Assembly (NCBI GenBank): GCA_030431355.1 | Contig: JAUIJG010000103.1 | Coordinates: forward strand, 1-13,705 | Direction: 5' to 3' | Source of the DNA: a bacterium | GTDB taxonomy: Bacteria > Cyanobacteriota > Vampirovibrionia > Obscuribacterales > Obscuribacteraceae | DNA: 13,705 bases | Shown: positions 6,754 through 13,705 of the stretch, one piece after another | Layout: each line of letters begins with the position of its first letter | Numbering within the stretch: the stretch's first letter is position 1 | Notes under the pieces: model-generated | The model's input: only the letters and a program-made list of their open reading frames with translations | What the model was told of the DNA's origin: nothing | Database searches by the model: none | Position numbers and translations under genes: made by a program

Positions 6754-6956
6754 CACCTCCCAAGCCCGCATATCAGCCTTTTAGAGCCCGGCAATAGCGC
6801 ATTTACTAGACTTATCCATAAATTGACTTTTTCTCTCCCCAGTTGCTAATTTTGTTGCCTCAGTTGAGAATCGCTTGCGTTCTTGACTAGCCGATTCCCA
6901 CAAACCCGTCAAATAACGACCTTAATCGATACAACAAAGGCAGCCGGATATAGAGA

Positions 6957-9683
6957 ATGGTTATAAACGAACAAGAACTCCAGCCCACCCAGGAAGAGAT
7001 AGCAGTCGACACCAGCGCCGTCGGCGCCAAAACCAGCTATCTCAAGAGCAAGAATGAGGCGATTCTGGATGCCATTGACGATATTCTCGAAATCAAATTC
7101 CTTATAGAGGATATTGAAAGGGAAGAAGAGAGAATCGCCCAGGATGAATCGCGGTCTACCTACGAATTCAAAAGTCCCTGGTGCTCGCCTTCCACAGAGA
7201 AGGCTGTAAAAAGTCTAAAAGCAAAACTTGATCGTAACCTGGACACCATAGAAAGAATGGCCCGGTTTTCCCAGGAGAAAGATCTTGAAGAGATCCTCCA
7301 GGATGTTCGCAAAGACTTCCTGGAAATGAAAGCCCATCTCCGGGAAGGTTACAAAATAAAAGGCGCCCTTCTCTGCGCCCAGGACTGGCAGAGCCCAATT
7401 TACGCGGCATCTTATCCGCTCACCGGCAATAGACTGAGCCACAAGATTGAAGAGCATGTACTGGACTACAAAAGAGACGGTCATTTAGACTCAGCCGCCT
7501 ACGAAGAAGGATTCATCACCGAATATCTCAGCCACCTGGGGTCCGATCGAATTCGCTCCTATCTGACCAATAGCGGCATGGCAGCATTTTCCACAGTGCT
7601 CCACTGGTTACGGGATGAGATCAAGGTTGCAGGCAACGCGCTTGCCGTCACCCCGATGTACTTCGAGAACATCCACCTGGCCAAGGCATTTTTCCCAGCT
7701 CTTGAAGAGTTGAACACCCAAGCCGACAGCACTCCATTAATAAGCCACCTGCGCAAAAGTCAGCCGGGAATCATCTTTGTGGATGCCGTCACCAATTGCG
7801 GTACCGTCCTAAGCCAGGATCTTGATTTGATAATGACCTGGGCCAGAGTTGAAACATCGAAACCCACCACCATCGTCATAGATACAACCTGCATGCCCGC
7901 CTCCCTCCTGCCCGAAGGATTCCTGAAAAATCTACCGGAACATGTCTCCGTCGTAATTGTAGAATCCCTGGCCAAACATCATCAGTTCGGCATGGACGCC
8001 GTAACAGGAGGCATCATAATCCTGGACGGGGAAGAACATCTGCACAAAAGCTTCAAACCGACCAGAGCGCGCCTGGGCACCAATATATCCGACAGCAGCG
8101 CCGGCAGCCTGCCTCGACCCAATAGAGAAAGACTGGAACGCCGCCTGAGAAGACACTCCAAAAACATGGAACGTGTGGGCAGAGAGTTGGAAAGACAGAT
8201 CCAACTACACCAGGGAATATTCAACGCCATATCCTGGGCGGACAAAGGGCAGGATAACGCGGACTGGTTCAGAAGTCCGATCATGTCGGTGAGTCTCTGT
8301 CCCGAATTCCAGTCGGTATGGCACTATCAAGAGTTTGAAAACAAGGTCCACGAACTGGCAAGCGAAATGAATCTACCGGTCGCCTTCAGCACCAGCTTCG
8401 GATTCGATGTATCAAGATTGTATGTTACAGCCCCTTCCACAGATTTCGAGCCGCCGTTCCTCCGGTTCTCCATAGGAACGGAAAATCAATTCCAGATTGA
8501 CAGGCTCCTAACCGTGATAAGCATCGCCAGCGAGCAGCTTGCGGCTGGCTGGACCCTCAGAGGCAAGGTTGTGCCGGTCAACATAAGACCGATCAAATTC
8601 CACAGCACTGCCACCAGTCAGGAGCCGACCGTCACCCCGGTGCACAACTCCGTGTACTCCGGAGAAAACAGCCTCAAAGATTACCTGAACCCGGAGAATT
8701 ATCAGCCCACACCCCTGGTAGAACTGCCGGGAGATCTGAATCCTTATACAGAGGATGGCGTAAGAATCTTCGCCAAGTTCATGCCTCTGGTGCCCTTGAT
8801 GAATATCAAGTCCATACCGGCGTTCTCTATGCTCTCCAACGCTGCCGCCCGGGGAGATCTTGATAGCGTCAAAAACGTGATCGAAAGCTCCTCTTCAAAC
8901 ACGGTCATGTCCCTTTCCGTAATCGCCAAGCTATTTGGTATTGATACCACATGCGCCATCGTAGATCACTCCCTCTCCCCCGGTCTGGAGCGCATGCTGC
9001 GTCTCTTCGGCATAGAGCTATATAAACATCCCTCGCTTGGCCACGAACTCTTCGGCAAAGTCAAACCGAGAAGAGACAGAGCGGAATCCATGGGCGCGCG
9101 AGAAGGCTGGTTCAACCCCAATCAATACAGCAATCCTGATAATCCGGAAGGTTTTGCGAAGCATCTTGCGCCGCAAATATGGGAACAGACCCGGGGCAAT
9201 CTGGATATCATCTCTCTGGGACTGGGTACCTGCGGCACCATGGTCGGCCTCACCAGCGACTTGAAGCAAAGAAAACCGGATCTCGACATAATCGCCTGCT
9301 GCCCGGCACCAGGCCAGGCGGTTCCCGGTCCCCGGGAAGAATGCCTGCTCAAAGATGTCACCTTCGACTGGCAGAACATTGCCAGCGCCAGGGTCGATCT
9401 GGAAGCAAAAGAGAGTTTTGCCGCCAGCACCAAACTTCTAAGAAGAGGCATTATGGGCGGACCCAGCTCCGGGATGAACTATGCCGGACTGCTCAAACAC
9501 TTAGAATCCTTAAAAACCGAGGGCAAACTCTCGGATATGGTGAAAAACAGCAAGGACGGCAAACTATCCAGCATATTCCTCTGCTGTGATTCGCCCCTGC
9601 AACACATAGATGAATATTTCGAAGTCCTGGACGAGAGCAACTTTCCGCCTGTACATCCGGTGAAAGAGGAGGATCTCCATTGA
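6957..9683 (+). CDS. Bifunctional fusion: Cys/Met-metabolism (fold I) PLP domain + cysteine-synthase-like (fold II) PLP domain
   Basis: A 908-residue protein in three parts. Residues 1-130 or so are charged and probably helical, with no recognised domain. Residues about 150-545 are a divergent Cys/Met-metabolism (cystathionine gamma-synthase/lyase) domain: S-G-M-A-A-F at 206-211, the aspartate for the PLP ring nitrogen (D309 in I-D-T-T-C-M-P), and the PLP lysine K340 in E-S-L-A-K-H-H-Q-F-G-M-D-A-V-T-G-G (family S-x-T-K-Y-x-x-G). Residues about 580-890 are a fold II domain: T-P-L-V-E-L (585-590), the putative PLP lysine K618 in M-N-I-K-S, the Asn loop E-S-S-S-S-N (643-648), the phosphate loop G-L-G-T-C-G-T (755-761) and G-G-P-S-S-G (834-839). 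Both lysines are present, so both domains may be active, but each active site departs from consensus (K-S instead of K-D-R; S instead of G before the Asn). The translation is continuous, so this is a true fusion. It heads the second operon. The Shine-Dalgarno is weak. The reaction is unknown. Confidence 0.82.
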   Translation: MVINEQELQPTQEEIAVDTSAVGAKTSYLKSKNEAILDAIDDILEIKFLIEDIEREEERIAQDESRSTYEFKSPWCSPSTEKAVKSLKAKLDRNLDTIERMARFSQEKDLEEILQDVRKDFLEMKAHLREGYKIKGALLCAQDWQSPIYAASYPLTGNRLSHKIEEHVLDYKRDGHLDSAAYEEGFITEYLSHLGSDRIRSYLTNSGMAAFSTVLHWLRDEIKVAGNALAVTPMYFENIHLAKAFFPALEELNTQADSTPLISHLRKSQPGIIFVDAVTNCGTVLSQDLDLIMTWARVETSKPTTIVIDTTCMPASLLPEGFLKNLPEHVSVVIVESLAKHHQFGMDAVTGGIIILDGEEHLHKSFKPTRARLGTNISDSSAGSLPRPNRERLERRLRRHSKNMERVGRELERQIQLHQGIFNAISWADKGQDNADWFRSPIMSVSLCPEFQSVWHYQEFENKVHELASEMNLPVAFSTSFGFDVSRLYVTAPSTDFEPPFLRFSIGTENQFQIDRLLTVISIASEQLAAGWTLRGKVVPVNIRPIKFHSTATSQEPTVTPVHNSVYSGENSLKDYLNPENYQPTPLVELPGDLNPYTEDGVRIFAKFMPLVPLMNIKSIPAFSMLSNAAARGDLDSVKNVIESSSSNTVMSLSVIAKLFGIDTTCAIVDHSLSPGLERMLRLFGIELYKHPSLGHELFGKVKPRRDRAESMGAREGWFNPNQYSNPDNPEGFAKHLAPQIWEQTRGNLDIISLGLGTCGTMVGLTSDLKQRKPDLDIIACCPAPGQAVPGPREECLLKDVTFDWQNIASARVDLEAKESFAASTKLLRRGIMGGPSSGMNYAGLLKHLESLKTEGKLSDMVKNSKDGKLSSIFLCCDSPLQHIDEYFEVLDESNFPPVHPVKEEDLH

Positions 9684-9687
9684 GAAG

Positions 9688-11121
9688 ATGGACATAAGCA
9701 TACCCCAGCGAATCTCAGTCAAGGCACCACCGTTAAGAGCAAAACTCGCCCCCTGGATGGAATCGGTTCTTCTCCAGGACTGGTCCGGGACAAAACAGTG
9801 GCTGGAAAACCACGGCTCCCCCCTGCACCTGACCGTCCTTTCCGAATTTGAGAAAAACATAGACTTACTAAAACGTCCCATGCTCGAAAGGGGTCTGGAA
9901 GGAGAACTTTTTTTCGCCAGAAAAGCGAATAAACTTCCCTGGTTTGTCAAAAGAGCAGGAGAAAAAGGCATCGGCGTCGATACAGCAAGCCTTACCGAAG
10001 TAAAAGAGACTCTTGCCCTGGGTGTACCGGCGGAAAAAATCGTGGTAACAGCCATAGGAAAGACCAGGGCCCTTGTCGAGACTGCCATAAAAGAAGGCTG
10101 TCTTCTGGTTATAGACAATGAAGACGAATTCAACCTCATCGCCGGATGCGCCGCAAGGATCAGAAAAGAGGCTCGCATAGGCTTACGCTTTGCCGGCTTC
10201 CAGACAAGAGAGAGAGTTATCCAGAGTCGCTTCGGCTTCCCTATAAAAGACGCCCGGGATCTGGCCCAAAAAGTCCATAAAACAGAATGGCTCAAATTGG
10301 AAGTCTTCCATGCCCATATCGACAAGTACGATCCTGAAGAGAGGGCAGCAGCAGCCTTTCAGATGATTGAAGTGATCGACGACCTGGGCGAAGACGAAAT
10401 TGAGATAAAAGGTCTGGATCTGGGTGGCGGCATTCTCATCAACTATCTGGAAGATGAATCCCAATGGGATGAATATTTGAAGCAACTCAAAGCGGCTGTG
10501 CTCGGAGAATCCCCGTCTTTCAATCTCAATCAAGATGGGCTTGGATTCTACAAAGAAGACGGAGAGTTGAAAGGCGAAGCGGATCTCTATCCGTTCTACA
10601 ACAAGATTCCCAAAGAAAAGTTTGTGGCTTCGATTTTAGATCAAGTCGATCCCGGAGACAGCAAGGCGGAACCGCTGCACACAAAGCTCCAGGACAGGAA
10701 ACTGAAGATCTCCTTCGAGCCGGGCAGAGCCCTTCTCGACAACACCGGAGCATCACTCATGGAAGTAGCTTTTCGCAAATTCGATACCGCCGGCAATGCC
10801 CTTGTCGGAGTGGCGGCCAATCGCATGAATCTAAGACCCTTCAGAGCCGAGTTCTGCCTGGACCCGCTTTTACTTTCCCGGGGAGGAAGAGACCAGCTCG
10901 ACAAAGGAGCATTCATAGCCGGATGCCTCTGCTCCGAAAGCGATTACATTTTCAAAAGAAGATTGAACCTTCCTTACATGCCGGAAGCCGGAGACATATT
11001 CCTGGTTCCGAACACGGCAGGCTATCTTGCCCACCATATGGAGATAGGCACCCACGGAGACCCCTTGCCGAAAAATCTCCTTTTGGACGAAAAGACACTC
11101 GAAGTAATGGATACAAATTGA
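9688..11121 (+). CDS. Fold-type III PLP-dependent decarboxylase-like enzyme, copy 2
   Basis: 477 residues and a clear paralogue of the protein at 2427. Matching motifs are at nearly the same positions: PLP lysine K79 in F-F-A-R-K-A-N, H210 in H-A-H-I-D, G-G-G at 246-248, E-P-G-R at 344-347, active-site C415 in C-L-C-S-E-S-D, and C-terminal P-N-T-A-G-Y. It shares the same insertion before EPGR (A-V-L-G-x-x-P-S ... G-x-L-x-G ... Y-x-F-Y). The normal role would be PLP-dependent decarboxylation of an amino acid or amino-acid conjugate, and the substrate is unknown. The ATG lies four bases after the fusion gene's stop. The strong AGAGGAGGA (9665-9673) is 14 bases upstream, longer than usual spacing, while GAGAAG directly abuts the ATG. 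An ATT in frame at 9679 would be better spaced but is rare as a start. The operon position suggests it acts on the product of the upstream fusion enzyme. Confidence 0.85.
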   Translation: MDISIPQRISVKAPPLRAKLAPWMESVLLQDWSGTKQWLENHGSPLHLTVLSEFEKNIDLLKRPMLERGLEGELFFARKANKLPWFVKRAGEKGIGVDTASLTEVKETLALGVPAEKIVVTAIGKTRALVETAIKEGCLLVIDNEDEFNLIAGCAARIRKEARIGLRFAGFQTRERVIQSRFGFPIKDARDLAQKVHKTEWLKLEVFHAHIDKYDPEERAAAAFQMIEVIDDLGEDEIEIKGLDLGGGILINYLEDESQWDEYLKQLKAAVLGESPSFNLNQDGLGFYKEDGELKGEADLYPFYNKIPKEKFVASILDQVDPGDSKAEPLHTKLQDRKLKISFEPGRALLDNTGASLMEVAFRKFDTAGNALVGVAANRMNLRPFRAEFCLDPLLLSRGGRDQLDKGAFIAGCLCSESDYIFKRRLNLPYMPEAGDIFLVPNTAGYLAHHMEIGTHGDPLPKNLLLDEKTLEVMDTN

Positions 11122-11137
11122 TTCTGACAGGAAGATC

Positions 11138-11908
11138 ATGAGCGACAGAAAGAAAAAGTTCAAATTGATAGACGGCAAGGCCGGCGAGGGCAATGACCAG
11201 ATTGACCAACCGGTAGCCCTGGTCACCGGAGCCGGCAGAGGCATCGGTCGCGCCTTGCTTCAAGAGCTGCTCTCCAGGGGCTATCTAGTGGTGGCAGTGG
11301 TCCGCTCCATCAAAGATGTTCGGGAACTATTCACCCTCGACCCCAAAAACATTTTGCCGATTCGCTGCGATATAACCGAGCCTTCAACAGAGGCGACCCT
11401 GAGGGAATTTCTCGATGGGCAAATAGAAAAGATCGATTTACTAGTTAATAACGCAGGTCATGGAGCATCCGGATTCGGCATTGAAGGTCTAGACATAGAC
11501 GAATTGAGCAGACTCTTCTCCGTTCATTGTTTCGGACCGATAAGAATAGTCAAAGCCTGCCTGCCGTTTTTAAGAAACGCACCGCATGCAGTGGTTGCCA
11601 ACATCTCATCTCGGTTCGGCTCCGTCGAATGGGTCTCAAGCGGCACGGTTCCCAACGACCAGTCCACCTACTCTTACAGAATTGCCAAAGCGTCGTTGAA
11701 CATGTTCACCTGCTGTCTGGCCGATGAGCTTAGCGCTGACGATATCAAAGTGATATCGGTTGACCCCGGCAAAGTAAAAACCCGCTTCGGCCCCATAGAC
11801 GCGGACACGGAGCCGGAAGATTCCGCAAAAGCAATCCTGAATTTAATAGACAACAACACTGAAACCGGAATATTTCTACACGCAAAGGGAGATAGATTAC
11901 CATGGTAG
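11138..11908 (+). CDS. Short-chain dehydrogenase/reductase (SDR)
   Basis: A 256-residue classical SDR that uses NAD(P)H to reduce or oxidise a carbonyl/alcohol. After a short charged N-terminus of about 24 residues come the dinucleotide motif T-G-A-G-R-G-I-G (30-37), C-D-I-T, N-N-A-G (104-107), the catalytic serine in I-S-S-R-F-G-S (157/158), Y180-x-x-x-K184 in Y-R-I-A-K, and D-P-G-K-V-K-T after the active site. The catalytic triad is complete. The basic residue in the Gly motif and R56 after beta-2 (V-V-R-S) hint at NADP(H), which is inference. AGGAAG (11129-11134) supports the ATG. The stop codon overlaps the next start by seven bases, so the two genes are probably translationally coupled. 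The substrate, likely a keto-acid or amino-alcohol intermediate of the cluster, cannot be told. Confidence 0.9.
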   Translation: MSDRKKKFKLIDGKAGEGNDQIDQPVALVTGAGRGIGRALLQELLSRGYLVVAVVRSIKDVRELFTLDPKNILPIRCDITEPSTEATLREFLDGQIEKIDLLVNNAGHGASGFGIEGLDIDELSRLFSVHCFGPIRIVKACLPFLRNAPHAVVANISSRFGSVEWVSSGTVPNDQSTYSYRIAKASLNMFTCCLADELSADDIKVISVDPGKVKTRFGPIDADTEPEDSAKAILNLIDNNTETGIFLHAKGDRLPW

Positions 11909-13041
11909 AGAGAACTTGGGCTGTAAAACAGAAAAACGATCCCCTGGTGGTGCCTTCTTTTGAGACCATCAGCTTTTCACTTCCCACCATGGAGAGCTGG
12001 GAAGAGCTGCTTGCCGGCAAGCAAGACGGCTGGGTATATTTGAGCGACGGCAATCCGACCCTGGCCGCGCTGGAGAGGCTCCTCTCGAACATTCAAGGAA
12101 CCGAAACCTGCTGGGTAACAAGCACCGGGAAGTCGGCTATTGCTGCAAGTCTACTGGCTCTCTTAGAAAGTGGAGATCATATGATCATCCTCAAAGAGGG
12201 CTACAAATCCACCAGGTTATTCGCCGAAGGAATTTTGCAGAAATTCGGTGTTGAGATAACCATGATCAGTATTGATGAGCTTGACACCCTCACCAGCGCT
12301 ATAAAACCAGGCAAAACAAAACTCATGATGCTGGAGTCTCCCACCAACCCCATGACCCGAGTTGTGGATCTGAAAAAGTGCTGCGCCATAGCAAAAGAAC
12401 ACAACATCATAACCGTGCTGGACAACTCCTGTGCCGGTTTCCATCAACACGGAGACGTACCGGTGGATGTCATCGTTCACAGCCTGTCTAAATTCGCCTC
12501 CGGAGTCGGTGACGTCATGGGCGGTGCAGTTATGGGCTCGACGGAGATGGTCAAAAAGATCAAAAACACCAATGTATGGAACTGCGATGCCCTGAGTACC
12601 CATGCAGGGGTTGAACTGTGGAAGAGCATGCAGACCTATCAACTAAGAACCGAACGTCAGGCTTCATCAGCCCTTGCCATAGGCAAATTTCTGGAATCTC
12701 ACTCTAAAGTTGATAGAGTTCTTTATCCTGGACTTGAAAGCCATCCGGATCACGAAATAGCCAAGAGCCAGATGAAAGATTTCGGCTGTGTTCTCGCCTT
12801 TGACGTAAAAGGAGGAGAGAAAGAAATGCGCACGGTTCTGGACAGACTCAACAGCTTCAAGATCGCCTTCGGAACCGGCTTTACCCAATCCATAGCCAAC
12901 CCTGCGTGGTTATTCTATGCCCGCAGCTTCCCGGAAGCGCAAACAGGAAATTCTGCCATCAATCACAATACCATCAGACTTTCGGTGGGGATTGAACCGA
13001 CAGATGTGCTCTTAAAAGACCTGGAAGAAGCACTTGCCTAA
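11902..13041 (+). CDS. Cys/Met-metabolism PLP enzyme (cystathionine gamma-synthase/gamma-lyase family)
   Basis: A 379-residue fold I enzyme of the trans-sulfuration family, which does gamma- or beta-elimination/replacement on cysteine, homocysteine or O-acyl-homoserine. Typical features are Y-L-S-D-G-N-P-T-x-x-x-L-E (47-58), a PLP-phosphate loop S-T-G-K-S-A-I (74-80, where most members have S-G-M-A-A), Y101 probably equivalent to the ring-stacking tyrosine, E-S-P-T-N-P (145-150), D174 in L-D-N-S, the PLP lysine K197 in H-S-L-S-K-F-A-S-G, G-D-V-M-G-G after it, and the C-terminal I-R-L-S-V-G-I-E. Length is normal and all key residues are present, so it should be active. K for M in the phosphate loop and the lack of T-F at D-N-S-C are departures. 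It overlaps the SDR stop by seven bases and has AGGGAG (11886-11891) ten bases upstream. It is less divergent than the related domain in the protein at 6957. Confidence 0.9.
   Translation: MVERTWAVKQKNDPLVVPSFETISFSLPTMESWEELLAGKQDGWVYLSDGNPTLAALERLLSNIQGTETCWVTSTGKSAIAASLLALLESGDHMIILKEGYKSTRLFAEGILQKFGVEITMISIDELDTLTSAIKPGKTKLMMLESPTNPMTRVVDLKKCCAIAKEHNIITVLDNSCAGFHQHGDVPVDVIVHSLSKFASGVGDVMGGAVMGSTEMVKKIKNTNVWNCDALSTHAGVELWKSMQTYQLRTERQASSALAIGKFLESHSKVDRVLYPGLESHPDHEIAKSQMKDFGCVLAFDVKGGEKEMRTVLDRLNSFKIAFGTGFTQSIANPAWLFYARSFPEAQTGNSAINHNTIRLSVGIEPTDVLLKDLEEALA
13023..13030 (+). promoter_or_regulatory. Shine-Dalgarno site supporting a TTG start at 13034
   Basis: GGAAGAAG inside the end of the preceding gene precedes TTG at 13034 by three bases (GGAAG by six). 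No ATG or GTG precedes the FAD-binding motif in this frame after that point. This decides TTG as the start of the last gene, with an eight-base overlap. Confidence 0.5.
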
Positions 13042-13705
13042 AACCAGCGCCAAAGACAGGGGCATCATAGTTCTCGGTGCCGGTGTGACCGGTCTGACCA
13101 CAGCGATCTGCTTGCAATCGGTTAGTGGAGACAGGCCGGTCACCATTCTCACTGACTCGGTTCCTGAAGCCGGTGCCGGAAAGAAGGTCAACTCACTGGT
13201 TCCGACCAGCTACGCTATGGCTTCGGCCTATCCCCACAATCTCAAAGTGGACAGACTAGAAGAGATCAGCGATAACTCCCAGAAGATATTTAAAAAGCTC
13301 TTTGACACTACTGGAAGTGGCGTTTTAAAATATAGAATTTTTGAAGTCTACGAACAGGAGCCGGCGGAGCCACCCCTGAGCGATCGCAGAATGAACTTCC
13401 AGAGATTCGATGGTAGCCCCAAACAACTACATTCCACCATAGATCCACCGGCGAGACCGGGGGCTCAGTATCTATTTGGCTGGTATTTCGATAGCTACTT
13501 TTGCGATATGCCGGTCTACTTGAACTATCTTCGAAAAACTTTCGAAGAGGCCGGTGGCATAATAGAGAGTAAAATCCTGACCAGAGAAAGTCTGGAAAAC
13601 CTGCCTACCGATTGCCTCGTGGTCAACTGTTTGGGCCATGGAAGCGTAGACTTATTTGATGACAGCGAAGAGGCACTGATAATAAGAGGAGCGCAGCTAC
13701 TCATT
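13034..13705 (+). CDS. FAD-dependent oxidoreductase, D-amino-acid-oxidase-like (3' end outside the window)
   Basis: An open frame of 224 codons runs to the window edge with no stop. The start is a TTG overlapping the previous gene by eight bases. The N-terminus has the FAD Rossmann motif I-I-V-L-G-A-G-V-T-G-L-T-T-A (residues 11-24), as in DAO-family (PF01266-type) flavoproteins. Later segments fit D-amino-acid oxidase specifically: C-D-M-P-V-Y-L-N-Y-L (DAO: D-x-P-x-Y-L-x-x-L), E-A-G-G-I-I, D-C-L-V-V-N-C-L-G-H-G (DAO: V-V-N-C-T-G), and I-I-R-G-A-Q near the edge (DAO: P-x-R-G-Q). The family oxidises D-amino acids, glycine or secondary amines to imines, giving H2O2. Two thirds of a usual DAO (about 330 residues) is visible; the substrate-binding C-terminus is missing. 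As the last visible gene of the operon it may release an amine or keto product, or replace a dehydrogenase step. It may not be the operon's final gene. Confidence 0.82.
   Translation, partial: MPKTSAKDRGIIVLGAGVTGLTTAICLQSVSGDRPVTILTDSVPEAGAGKKVNSLVPTSYAMASAYPHNLKVDRLEEISDNSQKIFKKLFDTTGSGVLKYRIFEVYEQEPAEPPLSDRRMNFQRFDGSPKQLHSTIDPPARPGAQYLFGWYFDSYFCDMPVYLNYLRKTFEEAGGIIESKILTRESLENLPTDCLVVNCLGHGSVDLFDDSEEALIIRGAQLLI

Larger units (their letters stand above)
6495..6956. other. Intergenic region between the two PLP-enzyme operons
   Basis: This 462-base gap is the only long non-coding stretch in the window. It holds, in order: a perfect hairpin (6517-6553), an A+T-rich possible promoter (6556-6585), a perfect 13-bp dyad (6602-6637), a third partial copy of the dyad arm (GATCAATTT, 6697-6705), and an 11-base direct repeat (6618-6628 and 6743-6753). 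A second TTGACT-type -35-like hexamer sits at 6823-6828 with only a poor -10 (TAATTT, 6847-6852). The fusion gene that follows has no strong Shine-Dalgarno, and a stop codon lies two codons before its ATG. I recognise no riboswitch, sRNA or credible small gene here. Confidence 0.6.

Noticed and set aside
6823..6852. TTGACT-N18-TAATTT as the main promoter of the second operon
   Set aside because: The -10 matches only 3 of 6 consensus bases; kept only as an alternative in the intergenic description.
9564..10325. 253-codon antisense open frame over the second decarboxylase
   Set aside because: Its composition (Ser/Arg/Pro-rich) is that of a shadow frame; the plus strand has a complete motif set.
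1..13705. CRISPR array, tRNA, rRNA, insertion sequence or phage genes
   Set aside because: I looked for regular repeats, tRNA-like cloverleaf arms, transposase motifs and terminal repeats on both strands and saw none.

Overview
This window comes from a bacterium. The genes are dense and nearly all on the plus strand, several starts have clear Shine-Dalgarno sequences, and base composition is intermediate (by eye about half G+C). Nothing in it fixes the phylum. There are no rRNA, tRNA, CRISPR or transposase genes.

Layout. (1) Positions 2-2340 hold a heavy-metal (probably copper) P1B-type ATPase that enters from the left edge and is broken in the middle by a reading-frame change plus a stretch that does not fit the family. 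A good rho-independent terminator (2380-2411) closes it. (2) Positions 2427-6494 hold a tight three-gene operon: a fold-type III PLP decarboxylase-like enzyme, a cysteine-synthase-like enzyme fused to a rhodanese domain, and a class V (cysteine desulfurase-like) enzyme that keeps the catalytic cysteine. (3) Positions 6495-6956 are non-coding, with a perfect 15-bp hairpin, a possible promoter, a perfect 13-bp dyad and short direct repeats. (4) From 6957 to the right edge is a second tight operon: a 908-residue fusion of a Cys/Met-metabolism (fold I) PLP domain with a cysteine-synthase-like (fold II) PLP domain, a second fold III decarboxylase paralogous to the first, a short-chain dehydrogenase, a stand-alone Cys/Met-metabolism PLP enzyme, and the first two thirds or so of an FAD-dependent D-amino-acid-oxidase-like protein that runs off the window. 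The last three genes overlap by 7 and 8 bases.

Together the two operons encode seven PLP domains of three unrelated folds, plus one NAD(P) enzyme and one flavoenzyme, in about 11 kb. Each operon repeats the same kit: one fold III decarboxylase, one cysteine-synthase-like domain, and one or more fold I enzymes. In staphyloferrin B biosynthesis a cysteine-synthase homologue (SbnA) and a fold III decarboxylase (SbnH) occur in one pathway, so the best inference is biosynthesis of an unusual amino acid (diaminopropionate-like or sulfur-containing) or a small metallophore or signal derived from it. No condensing enzyme (NIS, NRPS, ATP-grasp), exporter or regulator lies inside the window, so the product cannot be named. 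The fold I/fold II fusion and the synthase-rhodanese fusion next to a desulfurase are the most unusual items.
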